Shown in pieces: positions 29,531 through 42,374 of a stretch of DNA of 64,000 bases. The stretch spans positions 124,001 through 188,000 of the forward strand of contig JAHIZO010000006.1 of the NCBI GenBank assembly GCA_018814405.1, in the 5' to 3' direction. The DNA comes from Gammaproteobacteria bacterium (GTDB taxonomy: Bacteria; Pseudomonadota; Gammaproteobacteria; Burkholderiales; Gallionellaceae). The notes under the pieces were generated by a model. The model saw only the letters and a program-made list of their open reading frames with translations. It was not told the DNA's origin and ran no database searches. A program made the translations under genes and the position numbers. How positions within the stretch are numbered: position 1 is the stretch's first letter; every line of letters starts with the position of its first letter.

Positions 29531-30118
29531 GATGAAGACAATCACAAGAATCATCAGGGTGAGATTGTTCTTGATGACCGGGATGTTGCCAAAGAAGTAA
29601 CCGGCCAGCGTCAGACTGCCGATCCATGCCACGCCACCGATGATGCTGAACATCACATAATGACGGTAGTTCATGGTGCCGATACCTGCCACAAAAGGGG
29701 CAAAGGTGCGCAGTATCGGCAGGAAGCGTGCAAAGATCACGGTCTTGCCGCCATGTTTCTCATAAAAAGCATGGGTCTTTTCCAGATGTTCCTGCTTGAT
29801 GAATCGCGAACCAGCGCGCTCCAACAAACGCAGCCCCAGCAGGCGGCCGATCCAGTAGTTGGTGTTGTCGCCCATGAAGGCCGCAAGGATGAGCAGCGGC
29901 ATCGCCACTTCCAGTTGCAGCGAACCCATACCGCACAAGGCACCGATCACGAACAGCAGTGAATCACCCGGTAGGAATGGCGCGACCACCAGCCCGGTCT
30001 CGGCGAAAATGATCGCAAACAGAATGGCATACACCCACACACCATAGTCCTGCACCAAGGCGAGCAGATGCGTATCAAGATGCAGGACGATGTCCAGAAA
30101 CAAAGCGAAGAATTCCAT
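29468..30118 (-). CDS. DedA-family membrane protein
   Basis: A 216-residue DedA/SNARE-associated-domain protein with four to six hydrophobic helices. Family stretches: FAETGLVVAPFLPGDSLLF, GDNTNYWIGRLLG, and the basic FARFLPILRTFAPFVAGIG with the conserved Arg residues. DedA proteins are lipid scramblase/flippase-like and proton-motive-force dependent. Last gene of the yajC-secD-secF run, three bases after secF, with its 3' end overlapping gluQ on the other strand. Confidence 0.93.
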   Translation of the reverse strand: MEFFALFLDIVLHLDTHLLALVQDYGVWVYAILFAIIFAETGLVVAPFLPGDSLLFVIGALCGMGSLQLEVAMPLLILAAFMGDNTNYWIGRLLGLRLLERAGSRFIKQEHLEKTHAFYEKHGGKTVIFARFLPILRTFAPFVAGIGTMNYRHYVMFSIIGGVAWIGSLTLAGYFFGNIPVIKNNLTLMILVIVFISFVPAMFEFIRHRRQRAQAD

Positions 30119-30121
30119 CGC

Positions 30122-31051
30122 TTACGGCAGGACTTCTTCGGATTCTGCTTTTTCCGGCTTAATGAAGTCTTCGCGGCACACGCCGAACATCATCAGCAAG
30201 GGACTCGCGACCAACACCGAAGAATAGATACTGAACATGATGCCGATGGTCAGTGCCAGTGCAAAGAAGTGCAGCGTCTCACCACCCAGCAGCAACATAG
30301 CCAACACCATCAACTGTGTGGAACCGTGGGTGATGATGGTACGCGACATGGTGCGCGTGATAGCGTTGTCAATGATCTCTGCCACACCGGTCTTGCGCAT
30401 CTTGCGGAAGTTCTCGCGGATACGGTCGAACACCACCACCGACTCGTTCACCGAGTAACCCAATACCGCCAGCACTGCAGCCAACACCGAGAGCGAGAAC
30501 TCCCACTGAAAGAAAGCGAAACAACCGAGGATGATCACCACGTCATGCAGGTTGGCAATGATGGCTGCCAGACCGAATTTCCATTCGAAACGCATCCACA
30601 GATAACCGACGATGCCGAGTGAAACCAGCAGCAGTGCCATCGCGCCGTCTTCGACCAGGTCTTTACCAACTTGAGGGCCGACGAACTCGACACGGCGCAA
30701 CTCGACTTCCGCGTTGGCACGCAAGGCAGCCAATACCTGCTCGGACAGATTCGCACCCATCTTGTTGTGCTTGAGCGGCACCTGGATCAATACATCATGA
30801 GTGGTGCCGAAATGCTGCACCAGCGCATCTGGCAATCCGATGCCTGCCAACTCCTCGCGCACCTTGTTGGTGTCACTGGGTTGTGCGTAATGGACTTCGA
30901 TCACGGTACCGCCGGTGAAGTCCACGCCGAAGTTCAGCCCCTTGGTGGCCAAGAAGAACACAGCCAGCAGGAAAGTCGCCAACGAGATCGTCGTGGTGAG
31001 CTTGCCGTAGCTCATGAAGGGGATGTCTTTTTTGATGCGGAAGAATTCCAT
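30122..31051 (-). CDS. secF: SecF, protein-export membrane protein
   Basis: A 309-residue SecF with six membrane helices and a first periplasmic domain. Family motifs: FGVDFTGGTVIEV near residue 45, GYSVNESVVVFDRIREN, and RTMSRTIITHGST. With SecD and YajC it uses the proton motive force to help SecYEG complete export. It lies 12 bases downstream of secD. Confidence 0.97.
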   Translation of the reverse strand: MEFFRIKKDIPFMSYGKLTTTISLATFLLAVFFLATKGLNFGVDFTGGTVIEVHYAQPSDTNKVREELAGIGLPDALVQHFGTTHDVLIQVPLKHNKMGANLSEQVLAALRANAEVELRRVEFVGPQVGKDLVEDGAMALLLVSLGIVGYLWMRFEWKFGLAAIIANLHDVVIILGCFAFFQWEFSLSVLAAVLAVLGYSVNESVVVFDRIRENFRKMRKTGVAEIIDNAITRTMSRTIITHGSTQLMVLAMLLLGGETLHFFALALTIGIMFSIYSSVLVASPLLMMFGVCREDFIKPEKAESEEVLP

Positions 31052-31063
31052 GTCTGTTTCCCC

Positions 31064-32875
31064 TTAACCAATGGCGACTTTGTTCAAACGCGCACGGCGT
31101 CCGTAGAACAGATTGACCAGTGCGCGCGACACCATGACACCGCTGAACATCGAGGTCAGGATGCCCAGACACAACACCACCGCAAAGCCCTTGACCGGGC
31201 CGGAGCCGAACATGAACAGCGCCACGCCCGCGATCAGCGTGGTGATGTTGGAGTCGATGATGGTCGCGAATGCATTCTCATAACCGGTGCTGATCGCCAT
31301 CTGCGGCGGCACCCCGTTACGCAACTCTTCGCGGATACGCTCGTTGATCAGCACGTTGGCGTCGATCGCCATACCCAGTGTCAATGCGATACCTGCCATA
31401 CCCGGCAAGGTCAGCGTCGCCTGCAACATCGACAATAGTGCGATCAGCAACAGCAGGTTGGCACCCAGTGCCAACACCGAGATGGTGCCGAAGATCAGGT
31501 AGTAAGCGATCATGAACACCGCAACCATGATGAAGCCGATCTTGGTCGAATCGAAACCGCGCTGGATGTTGTCCGCGCCCAAGCTGGGGCCGACCGTACG
31601 TTCTTCGATGATCTCCATCGGAGCAGCCAGTGCACCGGCACGCAACAACAAGGCGATGTTCTGCGCTTCGGTGGTATCCATCTGCCCACTGATCTGCACA
31701 CGCCCACCGCCGATCTCTTCGCGGATCACCGGTGCGGTGACCACTTCGCCACGACCTTTTTCGAACAGGATGATGGCCATGCGCTTGCCCACGTTCTCAC
31801 GCGTCGCTTCCTTGAACTTGCGCGCGCCCACTGCGTCCAGATTGATGTGAACGGCAGGCTCGTTGTTGCGGCTGTCGAATCCGGGCTGGGCGTCATTGAT
31901 GCGTTCACCGGTGAGGATCACGCTCTTCTTCACCACCAAGGCAGTGCCGTCACGCTCTTGGAATATCTCGGTACCGAACGGTGCTGCACCACTCGCGCTG
32001 ATTTGGCGATCATCATCCACCAGACGCACTTCCAATGTTGCGGTACGCCCCAGGATGTCCTTGGCGCGCGCGGTATCCTGTACGCCCGGCAACTGCACCA
32101 CGACGCGATCGACACCCTGTTGCTGGATGACCGGTTCGGCCACACCCAGTTCGTTCACGCGGTTGCGCAGCGTGACCAGGTTCTGTTGCAAGGCCGAATC
32201 TTGCAAACGCAGTTTTTCTTGCTGCTTGAGCGTCGCCCGCAACAGGTAGTCACGCCCGGCGTCCTTGTCGTCGAACTGCAATCCACCGAAACGCAGTTTG
32301 AGCTCTTCTTCACCCTTGCTACGCGATTCTGCATCACGGAACTTTACGAAGAGAACATCACCATCAAGGCTCACGCCGGAATAAGGGATGCGTGCTTCAC
32401 GCAAGGTACTGCGGATATCGCTAGAAGAAGACTCCAGCGCTTTGTCCAACGCCGCTTTCATATCCACTTGCATCAGGAAGTGCACGCCGCCGCGCAAATC
32501 CAGACCCAGATACATCGGCAAAGCGTTCATCTCGGTGAGCCAGGTGGGCGAGCGCGACAGCAGGTTCAGCGCCACCACATAGTCTTCGCCCAGCTTTGCA
32601 TGCAGCACATCTTTGGCCTTGAGCTGACTGTCGGTATCGGAGAAGCGCACTTTGACACTACCCGCATCCAGCGAGAGGATTTCCGGTGCCAGTTGCGCGT
32701 CGCGCAGTGTCTGCTCCACGGTCGCCAGCAGTTGGGTATCTACCTTCAGGTGGCTGCGCAGCGGCATGATCTGCACCGCCGGCGACTCACCGTAGAAATT
32801 CGGCAAGGTATAGATGAATCCGGTCACCAACACGACCAAGATCAACAGGTTCTTCCACAGCGGGTAACGGTTCAT
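31064..32875 (-). CDS. secD: SecD, protein-export membrane protein
   Basis: A 603-residue SecD: N-terminal anchor, large periplasmic P1 head region, and a C-terminal RND-type membrane domain with five helices. Motifs: LGLDLRGGVHFLMQVD, and AIDANVLINERIREE, which contains the functionally important Asp of the transmembrane proton path. Partner of SecF and YajC encoded on either side. Confidence 0.97.
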   Translation of the reverse strand: MNRYPLWKNLLILVVLVTGFIYTLPNFYGESPAVQIMPLRSHLKVDTQLLATVEQTLRDAQLAPEILSLDAGSVKVRFSDTDSQLKAKDVLHAKLGEDYVVALNLLSRSPTWLTEMNALPMYLGLDLRGGVHFLMQVDMKAALDKALESSSSDIRSTLREARIPYSGVSLDGDVLFVKFRDAESRSKGEEELKLRFGGLQFDDKDAGRDYLLRATLKQQEKLRLQDSALQQNLVTLRNRVNELGVAEPVIQQQGVDRVVVQLPGVQDTARAKDILGRTATLEVRLVDDDRQISASGAAPFGTEIFQERDGTALVVKKSVILTGERINDAQPGFDSRNNEPAVHINLDAVGARKFKEATRENVGKRMAIILFEKGRGEVVTAPVIREEIGGGRVQISGQMDTTEAQNIALLLRAGALAAPMEIIEERTVGPSLGADNIQRGFDSTKIGFIMVAVFMIAYYLIFGTISVLALGANLLLLIALLSMLQATLTLPGMAGIALTLGMAIDANVLINERIREELRNGVPPQMAISTGYENAFATIIDSNITTLIAGVALFMFGSGPVKGFAVVLCLGILTSMFSGVMVSRALVNLFYGRRARLNKVAIG

Positions 32876-32898
32876 TGCAATACCTTGCTTTGAGGGGA

Positions 32899-33240
32899 TT
32901 ACAGGGACTTGATCGTGCCTTTTGGCAGAACATTCTGGACGGAAGGCTTTTGCACCTGGACTTCCACGCCTGCAGCGATCTCCACCATCACGTTCTCTTC
33001 GCCGACCTTGGTGACTTTACCCAGCACGCCGCCGATGGTCACGACCTCATCGCCTTTCTGCAATGCGGCTACCAGCGCCGTATGCTCTTTGGCGCGTTTT
33101 TGCTGAGGACGCAGCACCAGAAAATAGAACACAGCCAACAAGGCGATCAGCGGCAAGAACTCCATGAAACCGCCCCCCTGAGGGGCTGCTGCGCCTTCTG
33201 CATATGCGTTGCTGATGAAAAATTCGCTGATCGAAGTCAT
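32899..33240 (-). CDS. yajC: YajC, Sec translocon accessory subunit
   Basis: A 113-residue protein with a short polar N-terminus, one membrane helix (FLPLIALLAVFYFLVLRPQQ) and a basic, soluble beta-rich tail. The ATG at 33240 follows a GGAGAG site; an upstream in-frame ATG would place a basic leader with no homology. First gene of the yajC-secD-secF operon. Confidence 0.95.
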   Translation of the reverse strand: MTSISEFFISNAYAEGAAAPQGGGFMEFLPLIALLAVFYFLVLRPQQKRAKEHTALVAALQKGDEVVTIGGVLGKVTKVGEENVMVEIAAGVEVQVQKPSVQNVLPKGTIKSL

Positions 33241-33286
33241 TTGATACTCTCCAGTTGTTGGTTGGGTGACTAAAAAGAAGGCGCGC

Positions 33287-33295
33287 ATTCTAGCA
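33287..33295 (-). promoter_or_regulatory. Extended -10 promoter for yajC-secD-secF
   Basis: Minus-strand TGCTAGAAT followed by GCGCGCC, about 45 bases upstream of the yajC start. The TGN extension compensates for lack of an obvious -35. Confidence 0.55.
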
Positions 33296-33311
33296 CGGAA
33301 GACATGACGGT

Positions 33312-34948
<1,637 letters not shown>

Positions 34949-34968
34949 AGCACCCCCAATCTATCGCG

Positions 34969-35994
34969 TCAGTCTGGACTGCGCTCGATCAACATCGCAT
35001 CGCCATAACTGAAGAAACGATATTCCTGTTGCACTGCGTGCTGATAGGCATGCAACAACCTTTCAATACCACCGAACGCGCACACCAGCATCAGCAAGGT
35101 GGAGCGCGGCAGATGAAAATTGGTGAGCAACACATCGATCACCTTGAAACGATAGCCGGGCGTGATGAAGATGTTCGTCTCGCCGGAGCCAGCTTGCAGC
35201 TCGCCGCTCATGGCAGCACTCTCCAGCGCACGCAAACTGGTGGTACCGACCGACACCACGCGCCCACCATTCGCTTTTGTTCGAATAATTGCATCCACTG
35301 TCGCTTGCGGCACGGTGTAGCGCTCGCTGTGCATGATGTGATCGACCACATCTTCGGCGCGCACCGGCTGAAAGGTGCCTGCGCCCACATGCAGCGTGAC
35401 ATAGGCGATGTTGATGCCCTTGGCGCGCAGACTGTCCAGCATCGCTTCATCGAAATGCAAACCTGCCGTGGGTGCGGCGACCGCGCCCTGCTCACGTGCG
35501 AACACGGTCTGGTAACGTTCGTCGTCCTCTTCGCCTGCGGCATGGGTGATGTATGGCGGCAACGGCAGCTTGCCGTAGCGTTCCAATATCTCTTCTACCG
35601 GTGCTTCGCCCGCAAACCGCAGATGGAAAAATTCACCCTCGCGCCCCAGCACTTCGACCGTCACTGCATCGGCAATAAGAAAAGAACTGCCAGTCTTGGG
35701 TGTTTTGCTGGCACGCACCTTGGCCAGCACTTCGTGTGCACCCAGCACGCGTTCCACCATCACTTCGACCTGACCGCCGGTGGCTTTCTGCCCGAACAAT
35801 CGCGCTTTGAGCACGCGCGTGTCGTTCAGCACCAACAGGTCACCGGCACGCAGAAACTGCGGCAGATCGGCGAACGTTCGGTCTTCCAAACCTGCCGCTG
35901 CTACACGCAACAGACGGCTGCCGCCCCGTTGCACGGGCGGGTGTTGGGCGATCAAATGTTCGGGGAGATCGAAGTCGAAATCGTCGGTACGCAT
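34969..35994 (-). CDS. queA: QueA, S-adenosylmethionine:tRNA ribosyltransferase-isomerase
   Basis: A 341-residue QueA that transfers the ribosyl part of SAM to preQ1 in tRNA, making epoxyqueuosine. Motifs: [55 protein letters not shown] and [14 protein letters not shown]. The ATG at 35994 follows CAGGT; the longer open frame upstream runs antisense through the tRNA-Leu gene and is not coding. First gene of the queA-acpH-tgt group. Confidence 0.97.
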   Translation of the reverse strand: MRTDDFDFDLPEHLIAQHPPVQRGGSRLLRVAAAGLEDRTFADLPQFLRAGDLLVLNDTRVLKARLFGQKATGGQVEVMVERVLGAHEVLAKVRASKTPKTGSSFLIADAVTVEVLGREGEFFHLRFAGEAPVEEILERYGKLPLPPYITHAAGEEDDERYQTVFAREQGAVAAPTAGLHFDEAMLDSLRAKGINIAYVTLHVGAGTFQPVRAEDVVDHIMHSERYTVPQATVDAIIRTKANGGRVVSVGTTSLRALESAAMSGELQAGSGETNIFITPGYRFKVIDVLLTNFHLPRSTLLMLVCAFGGIERLLHAYQHAVQQEYRFFSYGDAMLIERSPD

Positions 35995-36106
35995 ACCTGA
36001 AATGGGGATGTAAAAATCAGGCTGCGCATTGTAGTTGATGACACGGCACGTTTCATGGATAATTCGCGCCCTTCCGCCCAGTAATGGTTGCGCGAAGAAT
36101 GCCCTT

Positions 36107-36193
36107 GCCGGGGTGATGGAACTGGTAGACGTGCCGGACTCAAAATCCGGTGCCCGAGAGGGCGTGGGGGTTCGATTCCCCCCCCCGGCACCA
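36107..36193 (+). tRNA. tRNA-Leu (anticodon CAA)
   Basis: An 87-base type II tRNA with acceptor stem GCCGGGG/CCCCGGC and encoded CCA. Anticodon stem CCGGA/TCCGG encloses loop CTCAAAA, giving anticodon CAA, which reads UUG. The long variable arm TGCCCGAGAGGGCGT is typical of tRNA-Leu, and GGTTCGATTCC forms the T loop. Confidence 0.96.
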
Positions 36194-36198
36194 AATTT

Positions 36199-36225
36199 AA
36201 AGGCAGGATGATTCCTGCCTTTATT
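36199..36225 (+). terminator. Terminator after tRNA-Leu
   Basis: Stem AAAGGCAGG/CCTGCCTTT with loop ATGATT, then ATT. Lies six bases after the encoded CCA end, before the nudJ start. Confidence 0.8.
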
Positions 36226-36240
36226 CGTTAGAATCTCGCC

Positions 36241-36687
36241 ATGATCTGGAAACCCAACGCCACTGTCGCAGCTGTCATCGAACAGGATGGCAAGTTCCTG
36301 CTGGTCGAGGAAGAGACTACACAGGGGCTCCGCTTCAACCAGCCTGCTGGCCACTGGGAGCCGAACGAGACCTTGGCCGCCGGTGCAGCACGTGAAGTGC
36401 TGGAAGAATCCGCCTACGAATTCGAACCCGAATATCTGATCGGCGTGTACCGCTGGCATGCGGCCGCCTCCGACACCACTTTTCTGCGCTTTGCCTTTGG
36501 TGGTCGCATCCTCTCACACCACCCTGAGCGCAAGCTGGATGAAGGCATCCTGCGCGCGGTGTGGATGACGCCGGATGAGATCCGCGCCTCTCAGGATCGT
36601 CATCGCAGTCCGCTGATATTGCGCTGCGTGGAAGACTATCTCGCCGGTAAACGCTATCCACTCGACCTCATTACACACTATGAGTAA
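36241..36687 (+). CDS. nudJ: Nudix phosphatase, NudJ type
   Basis: A 148-residue Nudix hydrolase. The Nudix box runs from GHWEPNETL to [10 protein letters not shown] (about residues 37-59). E. coli NudJ (YmfB), which removes phosphate from HMP-pyrophosphate and nucleoside triphosphates, is likewise encoded just before mnmA; that synteny supports the name. It overlaps mnmA by eight bases. Confidence 0.9.
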   Translation: MIWKPNATVAAVIEQDGKFLLVEEETTQGLRFNQPAGHWEPNETLAAGAAREVLEESAYEFEPEYLIGVYRWHAAASDTTFLRFAFGGRILSHHPERKLDEGILRAVWMTPDEIRASQDRHRSPLILRCVEDYLAGKRYPLDLITHYE

Positions 36688-37774
36688 AGGCTGCGTCGTC
36701 GTCGGCATGTCCGGCGGCGTAGACTCTTCTGTCACCGCACTCCTGCTGAAACAGCAGGGCTACGAAGTCATCGGCCTGTTCATGAAGAACTGGGAAGACG
36801 ATGATGACAGCGAATATTGTTCTTCACGCCAGGACCTGATCGACGCAGTTGCCGTGGCGGACACCATCGGCATCCCCATCGAGGCGGTGAACTTTGCCAA
36901 GGAATATAAAGACCGCGTGTTCAGCTACTTTCTGCGCGAATACGAAGCCGGGCGCACACCGAACCCGGACATCCTGTGCAATTCCGAGATCAAGTTCAAA
37001 GCCTTCCTCGATCATGCCCTGCGCCTCGGTGCCGAAAAGATCGCCACCGGGCATTACGCTGGCGTGCGCGAGCAGGATGGCCTGTTCCAACTGCTCAAGG
37101 CAGCCGATGCCAGCAAGGACCAGAGCTACTTCCTGCACCGCCTGAATCAGCAGCAATTGTCCAAGGCGATGTTCCCGTTGAACAACATCCCCAAATCGCG
37201 GGTACGTGAGATCGCACACCAGCATGGGCTTTCCAATGCCGCAAAGAAAGACAGCACCGGCATCTGTTTCATCGGAGAACGCCCTTTCCGCGAATTCCTC
37301 AACCGTTACCTGCCGACCAAGCCGGGCGATATGGTCACACCTGATGGCAAGGTGATGGGCCAACACATGGGCTTGTCTTTCTACACTTATGGTCAGCGGC
37401 AAGGCTTGGGTATCGGTGGCGGCAAAGAAAGTAGCGGTGAGCCGTGGTTCGCCGCCGGCAAGGATATGGCGAACAACCGCCTGATCGTGGTGCAGGGGCA
37501 CGACCATCCGCTATTACTGAATCCAGAATTGGATGCACTGGACATGCACTGGATCAGTGGTGCGCCACCCGATGCGACACGCGCCCATGCTGCCAAGACG
37601 CGTTACCGCCAACAGGATGCGACCTGCCGCATCGCAGTCACGGGCGAAGGCCAGGCTCATTTCACTTTTGACGCGGCACAATGGGCGGCGACACCCGGAC
37701 AGTCTGTCGTCGCCTATGACGGCGATGTCTGTCTCGGCGGAGGCATCATCGAGCTTTCAACTTCCAAAGATTGA
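36680..37774 (+). CDS. mnmA: tRNA 2-thiouridylase MnmA
   Basis: A 364-residue MnmA that thiolates U34 of tRNA-Lys, -Glu and -Gln. PP-loop [10 protein letters not shown] near the N-terminus; catalytic Cys pair in [12 protein letters not shown] and [12 protein letters not shown]. It accepts sulfur through the Tus relay or IscS. Start ATG at 36680 overlaps the nudJ stop. Confidence 0.97.
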   Translation: MSKGCVVVGMSGGVDSSVTALLLKQQGYEVIGLFMKNWEDDDDSEYCSSRQDLIDAVAVADTIGIPIEAVNFAKEYKDRVFSYFLREYEAGRTPNPDILCNSEIKFKAFLDHALRLGAEKIATGHYAGVREQDGLFQLLKAADASKDQSYFLHRLNQQQLSKAMFPLNNIPKSRVREIAHQHGLSNAAKKDSTGICFIGERPFREFLNRYLPTKPGDMVTPDGKVMGQHMGLSFYTYGQRQGLGIGGGKESSGEPWFAAGKDMANNRLIVVQGHDHPLLLNPELDALDMHWISGAPPDATRAHAAKTRYRQQDATCRIAVTGEGQAHFTFDAAQWAATPGQSVVAYDGDVCLGGGIIELSTSKD

Positions 37775-37776
37775 AT

Positions 37777-38826
37777 ATGCCCATACAGATCACCTCAGAG
37801 AGCATGCAGATACTGTCCGTCATCGGCGCAACGCTGATCGTACATTTCACCGCCAGCATCGGCTTGCGCCACGCCCATCAGATCGCAGAGCGCTCACACA
37901 ACGTGTGGGACGATGCGCTGATCTCTGCAGCCAGACGCCCGCTACCCTTGTTGATCTGGCTGAGCGGCATCACCTTCGCCCTGAACCTGCTACACCTCCA
38001 AAACGAAGCGGTTTTACTCGCATTCGCCACGCCGGCACGCATCATCGGTGCCGAGATCTGCTTCGCTTGGTTCCTGTTCATATTCATCAACGAGCTTTCG
38101 CGCAACATCGTCGCGGACCACAAAGCGCGCGACGAGGAAGTCGATCACACCACCATTGATGGTTTGAGCAAGGTATCACGCATCGTGGTGATCGTGATCA
38201 CCGCGCTGGCTGTGATGCAGACATTGGGCTTCAACCTTTCCGGTGTGCTGGCCTTTGGCGGCATCGGCGGTATCGCGGTCGGCTTTGCCGCCAAGGACCT
38301 GTTGGCCAACCTGTTCGGCGGACTGATGCTCCATCTCGACCGCCCGTTCAAGATCGGGGAATCAGTGCGCTCACCCGACAAGCAGATCGAAGGCAAGGTC
38401 GAATACATCGGCTGGCGCCAGACCATCATCCGCACCCCCAACATGACACCGGTCTATGTGCCGAATTCGCTGTTCTCCTCCATCGTGGTGGAAACGCCGA
38501 CGCGCATGACCAACCGCCGCATCCGCGAGGTCATCGGTCTGCGTTATCAAGACCTCAGCAAGATGCGCGACATCGTCGCCGAGGTAAAAGCCATGCTGAA
38601 CGCGCACCCTGATATAGACACGGATCAAACCATCCTCGTCGCATTCGACCAATTCGCAGATTCATCGCTCAACTTCTTCATCCACGCCTTCACACGCACC
38701 ACCGAGTTCGTGCGTTTCCACGAGGTCAAGCAGGAGGTGCTATTGAACGTAGCCGACATCATCGCCCGGCACGGTGCTGACATCGCTTTCCCCACACGCA
38801 CGCTGCACATGCACCCGGCAGCCTGA
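37777..38826 (+). CDS. MscS-family mechanosensitive channel
   Basis: A 349-residue small-conductance mechanosensitive channel protein with four N-terminal hydrophobic segments; the fourth includes the pore-lining Gly/Ala-rich stretch LAFGGIGGIAVGFAAKDLLANLFGG, cited by its core GGIAVGFAAKD. The MscS beta domain follows, with RPFKIGE and YVPNSLFSS. It opens under membrane tension. Start ATG at 37777; TTG at 37771 overlapping the mnmA stop is possible. Confidence 0.92.
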   Translation: MPIQITSESMQILSVIGATLIVHFTASIGLRHAHQIAERSHNVWDDALISAARRPLPLLIWLSGITFALNLLHLQNEAVLLAFATPARIIGAEICFAWFLFIFINELSRNIVADHKARDEEVDHTTIDGLSKVSRIVVIVITALAVMQTLGFNLSGVLAFGGIGGIAVGFAAKDLLANLFGGLMLHLDRPFKIGESVRSPDKQIEGKVEYIGWRQTIIRTPNMTPVYVPNSLFSSIVVETPTRMTNRRIREVIGLRYQDLSKMRDIVAEVKAMLNAHPDIDTDQTILVAFDQFADSSLNFFIHAFTRTTEFVRFHEVKQEVLLNVADIIARHGADIAFPTRTLHMHPAA

Positions 38827-38841
38827 GGTGCTTTCGCGTAA

Positions 38842-40245
<1,404 letters not shown>

Positions 40246-40267
40246 GCCGTTTTCCCGCAGCACAAAC

Positions 40268-40295
40268 AAAAAGCCCCGCTGATGCGGGGCTTTTT
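40268..40295. terminator. Bidirectional terminator between purB and panD
   Basis: AAAAAGCCCCGC - TGAT - GCGGGGCTTTTT, a perfect stem with A and T tracts on both sides, placed between the convergent purB and panD genes. Confidence 0.93.
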
Positions 40296-40313
40296 GTTTT
40301 ATCTATCGCAAGA

Positions 40314-40697
40314 TCAGGCTGCGGCCTGCACCGGGATCTGTTCGCGCTGACCGATGATGTCGTTTTTCTCGTCGAAATACACCAGAGCAGGATGGTACTT
40401 CTGCAGTTCCAACTCGGAATAACTGGCAAAGGTCGCGATGATGACGATGTCGCCGACAGCGGCCTTATGCGCTGCCGCACCGTTCACGGAAATCGTACGT
40501 GAGCCGCGCTCGGCACGGATGGCATAGGTGGTGAAACGCTCACCGTTGGTGACGTTCCATATCTCAATCTGCTGGTATTCGCGGATACCGCTCACATCGA
40601 GGAAGTTCTCGTCGATGGCGCACGAACCCTCGTAATGCAGTTCTGCCTGCGTCACGCGCGCACGATGCAATTTGGCTTGAAGCATGGTTCGTTGCAT
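40314..40697 (-). CDS. panD: Aspartate 1-decarboxylase (proenzyme)
   Basis: A 127-residue PanD, the pyruvoyl enzyme that makes beta-alanine for pantothenate. The self-processing site is YEGS (cleavage Gly-Ser near residue 24/25, generating the pyruvoyl group). [12 protein letters not shown] and [12 protein letters not shown] are conserved. It lies downstream of panC but has its own promoter at 40738-40765. Confidence 0.97.
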   Translation of the reverse strand: MQRTMLQAKLHRARVTQAELHYEGSCAIDENFLDVSGIREYQQIEIWNVTNGERFTTYAIRAERGSRTISVNGAAAHKAAVGDIVIIATFASYSELELQKYHPALVYFDEKNDIIGQREQIPVQAAA

Positions 40698-40737
40698 GGT
40701 TACCTCCTATCCACCCCTGTCTATCGCAGGGTCGCGC

Positions 40738-40765
40738 ATTATAAACGCCTGAGACTCAAAGACAA
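40738..40765 (-). promoter_or_regulatory. panD promoter overlapping the panC 3' end
   Basis: Minus-strand -35 TTGTCT (40765-40760), 16-base spacer, perfect -10 TATAAT (40743-40738), about 41 bases before the panD start. It overlaps the panC stop codon. Confidence 0.65.
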
Positions 40766-41583
40766 ACCTCTAGATTATCGATCAGGCGGGTGACGCCCAA
40801 ACGGGCAGCAGCAAGCACTACCAATTGGCGTTCATTCACTTTCGGCTTCCCCAGCCCTTGCTGACAGCGGATAGATACATACTCCACCTGCCAGCCGCGC
40901 TTGGCAAGCATCTCCATCGCCTCATCTTCAAGCGCTGAGAACCCACGCACTCCCCTGCCCAAGGATGCCCCCACCTGCGCAAGGGTTAGATGTAGCTGAG
41001 GCGCTTCGGTTCGCTCTTCATCGCTCAGGTATTGGTTGCGTGAGCTCAAAGCCAGACTATCTATGGCCCGTACCGTCTCACCACCGACGATGGATACCGG
41101 CAGATTGAACTGCGTCACCATCTGCCGAATGATCTCTAGCTGCTGGTAATCCTTCTTGCCGAACAAGGCGACCTGCGGCTGCACCAGATTGAGCAGTTTG
41201 AGCACCACGGTCGCCATCCCCCGGAAATGGCCGGGCCGCTGCATTCCGCACAACTCGCTGGCGATGGGCGGCAGCTCGATGTAGAAGCTCTGCTGCTCCG
41301 GATACATCTCAGCTACGGCGGGTGCGAACACGATATCCGCCGAGCCTTGCAACTTTTCGCAATCCGCCTCCAGCGTGCGCGGATACTTATCAAAATCCTC
41401 GTTCGGTCCGAACTGTAAAGGATTGACGAAGATGCTCACCACTACGCACTTGCCTTGCTGACGCGCCTGCTCCACAAGTGCAACGTGACCGGCATGCAGA
41501 TTGCCCATGGTGGGAACGAAAGCTATAGAACGCTCTTGCGCGAGTCGCGCACGCAGTTCGGCGACAGAATGGATGACTTGCAT
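40756..41583 (-). CDS. panC: Pantothenate synthetase
   Basis: A 275-residue PanC that joins pantoate and beta-alanine using ATP. Motifs: VPTMGNLHAGHVALV, VVSIFVNPLQF, GQM-like GMATVVLKL, and FGKKDYQQL. It overlaps the panB stop by one base (TGATG). Confidence 0.97.
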   Translation of the reverse strand: MQVIHSVAELRARLAQERSIAFVPTMGNLHAGHVALVEQARQQGKCVVVSIFVNPLQFGPNEDFDKYPRTLEADCEKLQGSADIVFAPAVAEMYPEQQSFYIELPPIASELCGMQRPGHFRGMATVVLKLLNLVQPQVALFGKKDYQQLEIIRQMVTQFNLPVSIVGGETVRAIDSLALSSRNQYLSDEERTEAPQLHLTLAQVGASLGRGVRGFSALEDEAMEMLAKRGWQVEYVSIRCQQGLGKPKVNERQLVVLAAARLGVTRLIDNLEVCL

Positions 41584-42374
41584 CAGAAACAGTGTTCTTT
41601 GGCAGGGAAAGTGCCGGCCTTCACTTCGGCGACATAGTGCGCCACGGCATTGGCGATGGAAGCGGCGCCCAGCATGAAATCCTTCACGAAGCGCGCTTTC
41701 TTGCCGGGATACACGCCCAGCATGTCATGTAACACCAGTACTTGGCCGGAACAATCCGCGCCCGCGCCGATACCGATGGTCGGTATGGCAAGTTGCTGGG
41801 TGACTGCGGCACCCAGCACCGCGGGGATCGCTTCCAGGACAAGCATACTTGCTCCGGCCTTTTGAAGTGCAAGCGCATCCTTCTTCAACTTCTTGGCTGC
41901 CGAGTCTTCCCTGCCCTGCACTTTGTAGCCACCTAGCAGATGCACCGATTGCGGTGTCAGCCCGATATGCCCGCACACCGGGATGCCGCGTGAAGTGAGG
42001 AAAGCGACCGTCTCGGCCATCTCGGCACCACCTTCCAGTTTGACCATCTCGGCACCGGCCTGCATCAGTTGCACCGCATGCCCGAAGGTCTCGCGCGCGG
42101 AGAACTGCGAGGTGCCGAACGGCATGTCGGCAATGACGAATGCCTGCTGCGCGCCGCTGACCACGCAGGCCGTGTGATAAGCCATCTGCTCGATAGTGAC
42201 CGGCAAGGTACTTTCCCGCCCCTGTATCACCATGCCCAGCGAATCGCCGACCAGCAGCACATCCACACCGTTGTTCTCCAACAGTGTGGCGAAACTGGCG
42301 TCGTAACAGGTCAGCATGGCGATCTTCTCGCCGCGCGCATGCATCGCCTGTAATTTACTCAAGGTCGTTCGCAT
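41583..42374 (-). CDS. panB: Ketopantoate hydroxymethyltransferase
   Basis: A 263-residue PanB that adds a hydroxymethyl group to 2-oxoisovalerate. Motifs: [21 protein letters not shown] with metal-binding Asp, [23 protein letters not shown]. Start and stop overlap its neighbours by one base each. Confidence 0.97.
   Translation of the reverse strand: MRTTLSKLQAMHARGEKIAMLTCYDASFATLLENNGVDVLLVGDSLGMVIQGRESTLPVTIEQMAYHTACVVSGAQQAFVIADMPFGTSQFSARETFGHAVQLMQAGAEMVKLEGGAEMAETVAFLTSRGIPVCGHIGLTPQSVHLLGGYKVQGREDSAAKKLKKDALALQKAGASMLVLEAIPAVLGAAVTQQLAIPTIGIGAGADCSGQVLVLHDMLGVYPGKKARFVKDFMLGAASIANAVAHYVAEVKAGTFPAKEHCF

Noticed and set aside
36050-36090. A short sequence shared with 50755-50770 (CCCTTCCGCCCA)
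   Set aside because: Only about 12 bases match and the surroundings differ; too short to call a repeat family.
35995-36459. A long N-terminal extension of queA
   Set aside because: It runs through the tRNA-Leu gene on the opposite strand and into nudJ; no homology, and queA has a proper start at 35994.
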